This document shows positions 13,066 through 22,600 of a DNA stretch of 24,518 nucleotides, one piece after another; positions within the stretch are counted from its first letter, which is position 1, and the number at the start of each line of letters is the position of its first letter. The stretch is from the NCBI GenBank assembly GCA_038230975.1, contig JBBRMF010000052.1, positions 1 to 24,518 of the forward strand, read 5' to 3'. The notes beneath the pieces are model-generated. The model was not told where the DNA came from, searched no databases, and saw only the letters and a program-made list of their open reading frames with translations. The translations under genes were made by a program, and so were the position numbers. Source of the DNA: JANXVV01 sp038230975. Its GTDB lineage: Bacteria > Planctomycetota > Phycisphaerae > Tepidisphaerales > Tepidisphaeraceae.

Positions 13066-13218
13066 CCTAGAGCGTTTTTCAACTTGGTCGGGTGCCACAG
13101 GTCGCGGTACTCCGAGACCTGTGCGTGTCATTCACTGAAAAAAGCACAGGTCTGCGCGTACGCCGACCCGTGGCACCCCGACACCCAAGCGACCTACCAA
13201 GCTGAAAAGTGCTCTAGG
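13066..13218. repeat. MITE-like palindromic element, 153 bases
   Basis: The ends are inverted repeats: CCTAGAGC at 13066-13073 and GCTCTAGG at 13211-13218. Over 22 bases the two ends agree at 19 positions. Inside, GACCTGTGC (13116-13124) and GCACAGGTC (13144-13152) bound a 19-base loop, and most of the arms are complementary, apart from a 15-16-base insertion near 13181-13197. It is flanked by TGATA (13061-13065) and TGATC (13219-13223), a possible imperfect target duplication. The TGA stop of thiS lies in the left copy. No coding capacity. It could also act as a terminator-like hairpin. Confidence 0.75.
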
Positions 13219-13255
13219 TGATCGAAGCGTACCAACGAAACACGGAGTATCTTGC

Positions 13256-14257
13256 ATGCAGAGCCGTCAACACGCATTCAGCCGTCGGTCATTTCTTCGG
13301 GGAACCATCGGCGCGGCAATTGTGCCGGCAATGATCTCGACCACACCTTCATCGGCAGCAGAGGTGGAGAAACCTCTCATCATCGACACCCATCAACATC
13401 TGTGGGATCTGACGAAACTAAAGCTACCCTGGGCCGAACAAGCCGGGCCGCTTTACAACCAAAACTATCGAATCGAAGAATACATCGAAGCCACGCGCGG
13501 CCTGAATGTAAAAGCGGTCTACATGGAGGTCGACTCACCCGCCGACCAACGTGCGATCGAGGCGGAGTACGCAATCGAATTGTGTCGAAGTAAAACCAAA
13601 CCCACGATTGCGGCGGTCATCGGTGCGCGTCCCGCCGAGCCTGGATTTCAAGAATTCATCAACCGATTCAAAGCCAGCGGTTTCGTGCGCGGAATCCGCC
13701 AGGTGCTCCATTCATCGGAAACGCCGCGCGGAGCCTGTTTGAAGGATGAATTCATCAACGGCATCAAGTTTCTCGGCACACAGGAGCTCAGTTTCGACCT
13801 GTGCATGCGAACGGAAGAACTCACCGACGGCCTCAAGCTCAGCCAACTCTGCCCGGAAACGCGACTCATCATCGACCACTGCGGAAATGCCGATCCGGTG
13901 GCATTTCTGGCAAATCCACCGGCAGGCATGAAGCCGAGCCACAACGCAGAAGTATGGAAGCGCGACATGGCGGCGCTCGCCAAACGACCGAACACGATCT
14001 GCAAGATTTCCGGCATCGTCGCCCGCGCCCCGGAAGTGTGGGCCGCCGACATGCTGGCCCCGATCATCAACCATTGCCTCGACACCTTCGGCCCCGACCG
14101 AGTTGTATTTGGTGGTGATTGGCCCATTTGCTTAAAGCGAACGTCGTTGGTCAATTGGGTGGAGGCTCTCAAACAAATCGTTGCCCTACGCCCGGCCGTT
14201 GAGCAGCGAAAGTTGTGGGCGGAAAATGCGAAGCGATTGTACTCGCTGGCGACGTAG
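13256..14257 (+). CDS. Tat-exported amidohydrolase, lactonase-like (PF04909; 333 aa)
   Basis: The N-terminus is a Tat signal: SRRSFLRG with the twin Arg at 10-11, a hydrophobic stretch and a likely cleavage after SSAA (about residue 35). The mature part is an Amidohydro_2 TIM barrel: IIDTHQHLWDL (metal His46 and His48), IIDHCGNADP, and VFGGDWPICL with the catalytic Asp. This matches L-fuconolactone / L-rhamnono-lactone hydrolase-like enzymes, which open sugar lactones. L-fuconate dehydratase is encoded about 900 bases downstream on the other strand, which supports but does not prove a fucose role. Export by Tat is unusual for a catabolic lactonase and suggests an extracytoplasmic reaction. 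GGAG lies 8 bases before ATG 13256. Confidence 0.88.
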   Translation: MQSRQHAFSRRSFLRGTIGAAIVPAMISTTPSSAAEVEKPLIIDTHQHLWDLTKLKLPWAEQAGPLYNQNYRIEEYIEATRGLNVKAVYMEVDSPADQRAIEAEYAIELCRSKTKPTIAAVIGARPAEPGFQEFINRFKASGFVRGIRQVLHSSETPRGACLKDEFINGIKFLGTQELSFDLCMRTEELTDGLKLSQLCPETRLIIDHCGNADPVAFLANPPAGMKPSHNAEVWKRDMAALAKRPNTICKISGIVARAPEVWAADMLAPIINHCLDTFGPDRVVFGGDWPICLKRTSLVNWVEALKQIVALRPAVEQRKLWAENAKRLYSLAT

Positions 14258-14315
14258 CAGAGAGATCCAATCTGACTGCTAAAGTCGTGCTTGCAGATGC
14301 CGATAGGCCAATAAA

Positions 14316-14579
14316 TCAAAAGGGAGCGGCGCCGTTCGCCGGGCGAACCAACGCAACGTTTCGGCGATTTGTAAAACCGGAAGTGACGCGTACGCGATTC
14401 GAGATGCGCTGTCCGTCCACAATGACCACTAAATCGGCAAAGCACGGTGGAATATCGCGCGATGTTTTTGCAACGACAGACTTTGGGCTTACTCTGCTTA
14501 GCTCGACTCTGCCGTAACCTTCGCAGTCAAGCCAAATCTGAACATCTGCGGAATGCGAGAATTGAAAATCGTGGCTCAT
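14316..14579 (-). CDS. Small hypothetical protein, divergent from the kinase-like gene (87 aa)
   Basis: I do not recognise this family. The protein reads as a compact beta-rich domain: DVQIWLDCEGYGRVELSRVSP, PPCFADLVVIVDG, SNRVRVTSGF and NVALVRP, ending AAPF. It has no signal or membrane segment. AAGG lies about 10 bases before ATG 14579. Its ATG overlaps that of the opposite gene in the tetramer CATG (14577-14580). The frame is more protein-like than the overlapping plus-strand frame at 14215-14517. No homologue could be checked, so it is tentative. Confidence 0.5.
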   Translation of the reverse strand: MSHDFQFSHSADVQIWLDCEGYGRVELSRVSPKSVVAKTSRDIPPCFADLVVIVDGQRISNRVRVTSGFTNRRNVALVRPANGAAPF

Positions 14580-15114
14580 GGAACTAGACCTTAAAACTTC
14601 CGCGGAAATTGCTCAAAGTTACTTCCGCAGCAACGAACCGCTGGTGAGGCTCGGATGGGGCATCAGCGGGTTTGTCTATTTATCGCCGGACACACGTACT
14701 GCCGTCAAGGTGCATCGAAATCAGCAGAGCTTTGATCGAGAACTCTATGTCTATCGGAAACTCGCAATGTTGAAGATGAATCGACTGCACGGACTGACCA
14801 TTCCTAAGTTGCGCGGCGAACATTCGGAATCAGAATTACTTTGCATGGATTTTGTAAGTGCCCCGTATCTGCTGGATTTCGCAGGCGTTGGATTGTCGCC
14901 TCCGGATTTCTCACCGGAGACCATGGCGCATTGGCATGCGGGTATCGCTGAAATGTTCGGACCCAATAGTAGGGTACCGTATGCGGTCTACCATTCACTC
15001 GGGCAGCATGACCTGTACTACATGGACTTCCGACCGAGCAATATCAAACTTGATGGGCTGCCCGGATTACATCCCATCGAACGTCCAACAGAGGATGAAT
15101 TTGGACCGTTTTAG
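14578..15114 (+). CDS. Truncated protein-kinase-like protein (178 aa)
   Basis: The N-lobe features of a protein kinase are present: glycine loop LGWGISGFVYL (25-35), Lys44 in TAVKVHR, and a helix-C Glu55 in FDRELYVYRKL. A hinge-like LLCMDFV (87-93) follows. The catalytic loop appears as YMDFRPSNIKL (148-158), with Asp150 and Asn155 at the right spacing but Arg152 in place of the usual Lys and no His-Arg before Asp. No DFG stands at the usual distance; the protein ends in TEDEFGPF and has essentially no C-lobe. It may be a pseudokinase, a compact APH/RIO-like kinase or a truncated gene. No clear Shine-Dalgarno is seen before ATG 14578. Function is unknown. Confidence 0.65.
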   Translation: MELDLKTSAEIAQSYFRSNEPLVRLGWGISGFVYLSPDTRTAVKVHRNQQSFDRELYVYRKLAMLKMNRLHGLTIPKLRGEHSESELLCMDFVSAPYLLDFAGVGLSPPDFSPETMAHWHAGIAEMFGPNSRVPYAVYHSLGQHDLYYMDFRPSNIKLDGLPGLHPIERPTEDEFGPF

Positions 15115-15155
15115 ACATGCGTCGGGTTCGCCTGCGCACCGTACTTAATCAAGAT

Positions 15156-16466
15156 TCAATCCTGACTCCATACTCTCCCAACTGGAAACTCAAATTCCAA
15201 AACCGACCCCGCCTTCATCTGAATGCTATACCCCGGCAACTGCGGTGGCAGGTACCGCGCATTCCGAACCCGGACCGGATCCACAAAATGCTCGTGCAGG
15301 TGATCGACATATTCCGTGACCCGATTCTCCAGTGAACCGCTGCAAGCGATGTAGTCCCAAATCGCCAGATGCTGCACATATTCACACAGCCCCACTCCGC
15401 CAGCATGATGGCAGACCGGTATATTAAATTTGCGGGCCAGCAAATGCACCGCCAGACATTCGTTCACACCCCCAAGCCGACATGCATCCGCCTGACAAAA
15501 CTGGATCGCATTGGCCTGCATCAGTTGCTTAAAGATAATTCGATTTTGACAATGCTCACCGGTAGCCACTCCAATTCCCAGCGGATTGACCGCCCGCGCG
15601 ATCGCCGCATGACCGAGCACATCATCCGGGCTCGTAGGCTCCTCAATCCACCACGGGCAAAACGGAGCCAACTGCGTCACCCACTCGATCGCCTGCCCCA
15701 CATCCCATACCTGATTCGCATCAATCATCAGCTTTCGATCCGGGCCGATCTCGTCGCGAATGATCCGACAACGGCGAATGTCTTCCTGCAAATTACGGCC
15801 CACCTTCAGCTTGATGTGATTGAATCCCAGTCCGAGCGCCTCACGGCAGAGCATCCGAATCTTCTCATCGGAATACCCAAGCCACCCGGCGGAAGTGGTG
15901 TACGCCGGGTAACCATCACGCAGCATTTCCGCTTCCCGGTTTGGCTTCGTCGCGGCAATCTCCATGAGCATGTTGGTCGCTTCCGCGGGCGTCAGCGCAT
16001 CGGTGATGTATCGGAAATCGATACAACGAACCAGTTGCTCCGGACTCATGTCGGCCAGCAATTTCCAAAGCGGCTTCTGCTCGGTCTTGGCCCAGAGATC
16101 CCACACCGCGTTGACAATCGCCGCCGTCGCCAGATGGATCACGCCTTTCTCAGGCCCGATCCAACGCAGTTGGCTATCACCGGTGATATGCCGCCAGAAA
16201 CGGCCCATGTCATCGGTGAATGATTCGAGCGTGCGACCCACGATCATCGGCGCAAGCACCTTCACCGCCGCCACCACAACCTCCGTGCCGCGACCGACGG
16301 TGAAAGTTAGGCCATGCCCTTCAAGATCGGACGGATGATCCGTGTGTAGGACGACGTAGGCCGCCGAGTAGTCCGGGTCGACGTTCATCGCATCAGAACC
16401 ATCAAGCTCGCGCGAGGTCGGAAAGCGAATGTCAGAAACCGTCAAACCGGTAATGCGGGTGGGCAT
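15156..16466 (-). CDS. fucD: L-fuconate dehydratase, enolase superfamily (436 aa)
   Basis: The enzyme removes water from L-fuconate to give 2-keto-3-deoxy-L-fuconate in non-phosphorylating L-fucose breakdown; ENOSF1 is the human relative. The start MPTRITGLTVSDIRFPTSRELDG and the length are typical. Catalytic residues of the mandelate racemase subgroup are visible: Lys219-x-Lys221 (HIKLKVG), Asp249 and Asn251 (MIDANQVWD), Glu275 (WIEEPTSPDD), Glu304 (GVATGEHCQNR), and the general-acid His near 354 (VCHHAGGVGLCE). The protein is cytoplasmic, with no signal peptide. GGAG lies 12 bases before ATG 16466. It lies just downstream of mdtC on the same strand, 32 bases away, so read-through from the efflux operon is possible. 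The other pathway enzymes (fucose dehydrogenase, KDF aldolase) are not in the window. Confidence 0.95.
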   Translation of the reverse strand: MPTRITGLTVSDIRFPTSRELDGSDAMNVDPDYSAAYVVLHTDHPSDLEGHGLTFTVGRGTEVVVAAVKVLAPMIVGRTLESFTDDMGRFWRHITGDSQLRWIGPEKGVIHLATAAIVNAVWDLWAKTEQKPLWKLLADMSPEQLVRCIDFRYITDALTPAEATNMLMEIAATKPNREAEMLRDGYPAYTTSAGWLGYSDEKIRMLCREALGLGFNHIKLKVGRNLQEDIRRCRIIRDEIGPDRKLMIDANQVWDVGQAIEWVTQLAPFCPWWIEEPTSPDDVLGHAAIARAVNPLGIGVATGEHCQNRIIFKQLMQANAIQFCQADACRLGGVNECLAVHLLARKFNIPVCHHAGGVGLCEYVQHLAIWDYIACSGSLENRVTEYVDHLHEHFVDPVRVRNARYLPPQLPGYSIQMKAGSVLEFEFPVGRVWSQD

Positions 16467-16498
16467 GAAACGATTCTACTCCGTACTGCCCCGATGGA

Positions 16499-19400
16499 TC
16501 AATTTATCCCCTCCCCCCATGTAATCATGGAGGGAGCATCCGACGAATGAAAAATGCGCTGCGACCAAAGCCGAAACCGATCCAGATAAAGATACACAAT
16601 CGGCGTCGTGTACAGCGTCAGCATCTGGCTGAAGATCAACCCACCCACGATCGTGATCCCGAGCGGACGCCGCAATTCCGACCCGGAACCAATGCCGATC
16701 GCCAACGGTAAACCACCCAGCAGCGCGGCCATCGTTGTCATCGTGATCGGTCGAAACCGCATGATGCACGCCTGAAAAATCGCGTCCACCGGAGATTTGC
16801 CCTCGTTTCGCTCAGCCTCCAACGCGAAATCGATCATCATAATCGCGTTCTTCTTCACGATGCCAATCAACAGAATAATGCCGATGAGGCCAATCACATT
16901 CAGTTCCATATGGCATAGGTTCAAAGCCAGTAACGCCCCGACACCGGCGGAGGGGATTGTCGAGAGAATCGTGATCGGATGAATCAAACTTTCATACAAT
17001 ATTCCAAGCACAAGGTAGACAGCCACGATCGCAGCCGCGATCAGATAAGGCTGGCTGGCCAGCGAAGCCTGATACGCCTGGGCGGTCCCGGAGAAACTTC
17101 CGTGGATCGTGCTCGGAAGCCCCATCTCATGCGTTGCCGATTCAATTTCTGCGACGGCCTCGCTGAGCGCAACGCCCGGGATCAGGTTGAATGAAATCGT
17201 CACCGACGGAAACTGCCCGGAATGATTCACCGCCAACGCGGTGTTGGACGGCACAAATTTCGTAAACGCACCAAGCGGCACCTGCGTCCCGTTTTTTCCA
17301 CGAATATAAATCGAATTGAGCGCATCCGGGTTTTGTCCGAACTGCCGGTCTACTTCCATAACCACATGATACTGATTCAACGGCGTATACATCGTCGAGA
17401 CCTGTCGCTGCCCGAACGCATCATACAGCGTGTTATCAACGTCCTGCTGACTCACCCCAAGGCGGCTGGCCGTCGCGCGATCCACCGTCAATTTCGCCTG
17501 CAATCCTTTCACCTGTTGATCGCTGACGACATCCGCAATTCCCCGCAGCGTGGCCACCTTTTCTCTGATTTTCGGTGCCCAATCATAAAGCTCGTTCAGA
17601 TCATCGCCTTGCAGTGTGAATTGATATTGCGACGCACTCGGACGCCCACCCACCCGAATATCTTGAACGGCCTGGAACGAGAGCGTTGCCCCGGGAACCG
17701 TAGAAAGCTTGCCACGCAATCGACCGATGACCTTATCGGCGCTCAATTTTCGAATGCTCGGATCTTTAAGCGCAACAAACATATTTCCAGTGTTTGTCGA
17801 ACCGCGATTGCCACCGGTCGACGCGATGACCGATTCCACCGCCGGGTCATCCTTCACGGTCTTTGCAAAGTCATTCATCAATCGCTGCATCGATTGAAAT
17901 GACGCATCCTGATCTGCCTGGATCGTGCCGATCAGTCGACCGGTATCTTGCTGAGGAAAAAAACCTTTGGGTACTTTGATATACAGATAAACCGTGAATC
18001 CGATCGTCACCATTGTCACGATCAACATGAGCAATTGATGCCGGAATACCCAACCCAGTGTGCGTTCGTAGAAGTGGAGAATCGCATTGAAGATCCATTC
18101 GCTGGCCCGATAGATCCAGCCGTGTGTTCTGGTATGCTCGTCTTTCAAAAGCACCGCGCACATCATCGGCGTAGTCGTCAGCGAGACTACTAACGAAACC
18201 AAAATAGCCACCGAAAGTGTCACCGCAAATTCGCGGAATAGTCTGCCCACATAACCCCCCATCAGCAGAATCGGTATGAAAACGGCAACGAGTGAAATGC
18301 TGATGGAGATGACAGTAAAACCAATTTCCCGCGCTCCACGCAGCGCTGCCTGCATTGGTTTCATCCCCTGTTCCAGATGCCGGGTGATATTTTCGATGAC
18401 GACGATCGCATCATCCACCACGAAGCCGGTCGCAATCGTCAACGCCATCAGCGATAAGTTGTCCACGCTGTAGCCCAGCAGATACATCACCGCGAACGTA
18501 CCGATCAGCGAAATAGGAACGGCAACGCTCGGGATCAACGTGCTGCGAACGCTCCGCAGGAAAAGAAACACCACCAGGATGACCAGCCCGATCGAGAGTA
18601 CCAGTGTAAATTCCACATCCTTGACGCTGGCGCGAATCGTGGTTGTGCGATCAAGTGTAACATCCAATTGCATGCCAGCCGGGGCTTCGGATCGCAGTTG
18701 CGGAAGCAAGGCGTTTATGTTGTCGACCGCGCTGATGATGTTTGCCCCCGGCTGCCGGAAGATCACCAGATTGATCGCGGGCTTCGAGTTCGCCAGCCCC
18801 ATCGCCCGCACATCTTCAACCGAATCGCTGACCATCGCCACATCCGAAAGCCGAATCGGCGAACCATTTCTCACCGCGACAATCAGTGAGCGATACTCGG
18901 CAGCACGCCGAAGTTGGTCGGATGCGCTGATCGAAATGGTTCGCGTTTCATCCGCGACCTCCCCCTTGGGCCGGTTGGCATTGGCAGTGCCGAGCACGGC
19001 TCGAAGATCCTCCAGGCTCAAGCCAAGCTTATTGAGAATCGTGGGATTCACTTCAACTCGCACCGCTGGCAACGACCCCCCAAAAATACTGACCTGCCCA
19101 ACCCCTTTCACCTGCGCCAACTTTTGCTGAAGGATCGAAGACGCCACATCATAAAGTTTGTCCGGGCTGTAAATGTCGGAAGTGGCGGACAGGATCATGA
19201 TTGGCGCGTCGGCAGGATTAATTTTTCGATAGCTCGGGTTGCTCGGCAGATTGGTTGGCAGTTGCCCGCGCGCCGCATTGATCGCCGCCTGCACATCGCG
19301 CGCGGCGGCGTCGATGTTTCGATTCAACTCAAAAACCAACGTGATCGACGTCGCGCCCAGATAACTGCTCGACGTCATCTCCGTCACGCCGGCGATGCGC

Positions 19401-19615
19401 CCAAACTGCCTCTCCAATGGTGTCGCCACCGCCGAAGCCATGTTCTCCGGGCTTGCCCCCGGCAACGATGCCGAGACTTGAATACTCGGGAAATCAACCT
19501 GCGGCAGCGGACTGACCGGCAGAAACAAATACGCAATCGCCCCCGCCAACGCGATCGCTATCGTCAGCAGCGTCGTGCCAACCGGGCGGTGAATAAAGGG
19601 GGAGGAAAGGCTCAT
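16499..19615 (-). CDS. mdtC: RND multidrug efflux permease, MdtC type (1038 aa)
   Basis: This proton-driven inner-membrane pump forms a trimer with MdtB and exports drugs through an adaptor and an outer-membrane channel. The first helix starts at residue 10 (PVGTTLLTIAIALAGAIAYLFLP). The N-terminal stretch SPLPQVDFPSIQVSASLPGA and VATPLERQFGRIAGVTEMTSSS is MdtC-like. Proton-relay Asp401-Asp402 stand in GFVVDDAIVVIENI, and the matching Lys in GIVKKNAIMMIDFALEAERNEG. Two large porter domains and the LREF- and PMMC-type helices are present at normal length. The ATG overlaps the mdtB stop (ATGA at 19612-19615), with GAGGT just upstream. The last residues (SMITWGEGIN) are encoded by a dispersed hairpin repeat at 16511-16536. 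Confidence 0.96.
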   Translation of the reverse strand: MSLSSPFIHRPVGTTLLTIAIALAGAIAYLFLPVSPLPQVDFPSIQVSASLPGASPENMASAVATPLERQFGRIAGVTEMTSSSYLGATSITLVFELNRNIDAAARDVQAAINAARGQLPTNLPSNPSYRKINPADAPIMILSATSDIYSPDKLYDVASSILQQKLAQVKGVGQVSIFGGSLPAVRVEVNPTILNKLGLSLEDLRAVLGTANANRPKGEVADETRTISISASDQLRRAAEYRSLIVAVRNGSPIRLSDVAMVSDSVEDVRAMGLANSKPAINLVIFRQPGANIISAVDNINALLPQLRSEAPAGMQLDVTLDRTTTIRASVKDVEFTLVLSIGLVILVVFLFLRSVRSTLIPSVAVPISLIGTFAVMYLLGYSVDNLSLMALTIATGFVVDDAIVVIENITRHLEQGMKPMQAALRGAREIGFTVISISISLVAVFIPILLMGGYVGRLFREFAVTLSVAILVSLVVSLTTTPMMCAVLLKDEHTRTHGWIYRASEWIFNAILHFYERTLGWVFRHQLLMLIVTMVTIGFTVYLYIKVPKGFFPQQDTGRLIGTIQADQDASFQSMQRLMNDFAKTVKDDPAVESVIASTGGNRGSTNTGNMFVALKDPSIRKLSADKVIGRLRGKLSTVPGATLSFQAVQDIRVGGRPSASQYQFTLQGDDLNELYDWAPKIREKVATLRGIADVVSDQQVKGLQAKLTVDRATASRLGVSQQDVDNTLYDAFGQRQVSTMYTPLNQYHVVMEVDRQFGQNPDALNSIYIRGKNGTQVPLGAFTKFVPSNTALAVNHSGQFPSVTISFNLIPGVALSEAVAEIESATHEMGLPSTIHGSFSGTAQAYQASLASQPYLIAAAIVAVYLVLGILYESLIHPITILSTIPSAGVGALLALNLCHMELNVIGLIGIILLIGIVKKNAIMMIDFALEAERNEGKSPVDAIFQACIMRFRPITMTTMAALLGGLPLAIGIGSGSELRRPLGITIVGGLIFSQMLTLYTTPIVYLYLDRFRLWSQRIFHSSDAPSMITWGEGIN
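16511..16536. repeat. Hairpin repeat, CCCTCCCCCCATG family (copy 2), inside the mdtC 3' end
   Basis: CTCCCCCCATG (16511-16521) pairs with CATGGAGGGAG (16526-16536) around TAAT, 11 pairs with one C/A mismatch. The sequence CTCCCCCCATG also begins the hairpin at 5161-5195. This copy lies within the last codons of mdtC, so part of the C-terminus may derive from the repeat. Confidence 0.6.
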
Positions 19616-22600
19616 GCCACCTCGACCAGTTCGCTTTTAGGTTCTTCGGCTTGTTCAGTCTGAAATTTTTCCGCCAATCGCTCAAAAAACAGATAAATCA
19701 CCGGCGTCGTATACAGCGTAAGCACCTGGCTGAAAATCAACCCACCGATCATGGTAATCCCCAGCGGGCGGCGAAGTTCCGAACCGACACCGCTGCCGAG
19801 CGCCAACGGCACACCCGCCAGCAGGGCAGCCATCGTCGTCATTAGAATCGGCCGCAGGCGCAGCAGACACGCCTGATAAATCGCATCGACGGAATTCATC
19901 CCCTGATTCCGCTGCGCATCCAGCGCGAAATCGATCATCATGATCGCATTTTTCTTCACGATCCCCAGCAACAGAATGATGCCAATGAGGGCGATCACAC
20001 TGAAATCATTTCCGCTAATGAGCAGCGCCACAAACGCACCGACGCCCGCTGAAGGAAGCGTGCTGAGAATCGTGATCGGGAGGATGAAGCTCTCATACAA
20101 CACCCCAAGCACGATATACACCGTCACCAGCGCGGCCAGAATCAACAACGACTCATTCCCCAACGAAGATTGAAATGCCTGGGCCGTCCCTTCAAACCCC
20201 GCCTGAATGCTCGGGGGCAATCCTAATTCTTTCTTCGTGGCATTGATCGCTTTGACGGCTTCTCCCAGCGACACATTCGGGGCAAGATTGAACGAGATCG
20301 TCACCGCCGGGAACTGGCCCTGATGATTGACCGCCAACGGTACGTTCGATTCTTCGAGATGCGTAAACGCGCTCAGCGGCACCGAACCGCCGGCAGACGA
20401 ACGAAGAAATAAATGCGATAGATCCCCGGGCTTCTGACGAAATTCGGGTTTCACTTCCAGCACGACATGATATTGATTCAACTGCGTGAAGATCGTCGAG
20501 ACCTGTCGCTGACCGAACGCATCATAGAGCGCATCATCAATCATCTGCGGCGTAACGCCCAGCCGCGACGCAGTGTCACGATCGATCACAATCCGACTTT
20601 GCAATCCGTGGTTTTGCTGATCGCTGGCAACATCACGCAACTCAGGCCGCGCTTGTAGCTTCGCCACGAATTGCGGAACCCACAAAGCCAATTCTTTGGC
20701 ATCAGGATCCTCCAAACTATATTGAAACTGCGTACGGCTGACCCGATCTTCCACCGATAAATCCTGCACCGGTTGCATGAATAACGTAATGCCTTCAACC
20801 TTGGCCAACTTCGGTTGCAGACGACGGATGATTTCCGAAGCACTCAGTTTTCGCACTTCCAACGGCTTGAGATTGATTTGAATGCGGCCGCTGTTAAGCG
20901 TGGTGTTCGTGCCATCGATCCCGATGAAAGATGAAAGACTCTCGACCGCTTCATCCTCCAGAATCGCCTTGGCCAGCGCCTGTTGTCGCATTGACATCGC
21001 GGCGAACGAAACCGTCTGCGGCGCCTCTGACACACCGAGAATCACACCGGTATCCTGAACGGGGAAAAATCCTTTGGGAATCACCTCGTACAACACCACC
21101 GTCACCGCGAGCGTTGCGATGGCGACCAACAGCGTAAACACCTGATGGCGCAGAACCCAGCGGAGCGTAGTCGCATAGAAGTCGATGATTCCCTGAAAAA
21201 TGCGCTCGGAGAAACGATAGAGCCTTCCCTGCTGCGATTCGGGTTTGTGTCGCAACAGCTTGGCGCACATCATCGGCGTGAGTGTCAGCGATACCACCGC
21301 CGAAACCACAATCGTAACGCTCAACGTCACCGCAAACTCGCGGAACAATCGTCCGACGATATCTCCCATGAACAAAAGCGGTATCAGCACGGCAATGAGC
21401 GATACGCTCAGCGAAACAATCGTAAAACCAATCTGTTCCGATCCCTTCAGCGCCGCGGCAAGAGGTTCCTCGCCTTCTTCAATATACCGCATGATATTTT
21501 CAATCATCACGATCGCATCGTCGACAACGAAACCGGTCGAGATCGTCAATGCCATCAGCGTGAGATTGTTCAAGCTGTACCCCAGCAGATACATCACCGC
21601 GAATGTTCCAATCAGCGACAACGGAACTGCCACACTCGGGATAATCGTTGCGGCGATGTTCCGTAAAAACAGGAAGATCACCATCACGACCAGCCCGATG
21701 GTCAGCACCATTTCAAATTTCACATCGTCAACCGAGGCCCGAATCGTTGTGGTCCGATCCGTAAGAATGTCCACGTTAATGGCCGGTGGGAGCGAGCTTT
21801 TGAGACCAGGCAGGAGTTTCTTCACCCGATCGACCACGTCGATGATGTTCGCGCCGGGTTGCCGTTGAATGTTGACGATGACCGCCGGGGTAGTGTTCAT
21901 CCACGCGGCCTGTTTCAAATTCTCGGCATCGTCGGTCACCGTCGCCACATCCGAAACCTTCACCGCCGCGTTGTTGCGATAAGCCACCACTAACGGCATA
22001 TATTGCTCGCTGGTTAGTAACTGATCGTTCGCGCCGATCGTGTAAGACTGGCGAGGGCCATCGAAATTTCCCTTGGCCTGATTCACGTTCGCCGTGGCAA
22101 TCGCCGTGCGTAGATCTTCAAGCGTGAGACCCAGCGCCGCCAGCGCCGTCGGATTTGCCTGAACCCGTACCGAAGGTTTTTGCCCACCGCTGATGCTGAC
22201 CAGACCGACACCCGGCAATTGCGAAATCTTCTGCGCCAGCCGCGTGTCAGCAAAATCCTCCACCTTGGTTAATGGCATGGAAGTTGACGTCAACGCAAGC
22301 GTGAGAATCGGCGTGTCGGCCGGATTGGTCTTGCTGTAGATCGGTGGATTCGGGAGATCCCTGGGCAGGTACGTCGTTGCCGAATTGATCGCCGCCTGCA
22401 CTTCCTGCTCGGCGACGTCGATGTTCAACTCCAGCGAGAATTGCAGCGTGACAATCGAACTGCCCTCGGAACTGGTCGAGGTCATCTGGTTCAAACCGGG
22501 GAGCTGACCGAACTGTTTTTCAAGGGGCGCGGTAATGGAGGAAGCCACAACATCCGGGCTTCCTCCCGGGTAAAACGTGGCAATCTGAATCGTCGGATAA

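Noticed and set aside
14215..14517. 100-aa plus-strand frame after the amidohydrolase
   Set aside because: It overlaps the amidohydrolase end and the more protein-like minus-strand frame at 14316-14579, and has no start signal.
15369..16223. 284-aa plus-strand frame opposite fucD
   Set aside because: It is a shadow of L-fuconate dehydratase, whose catalytic residues are intact on the minus strand.
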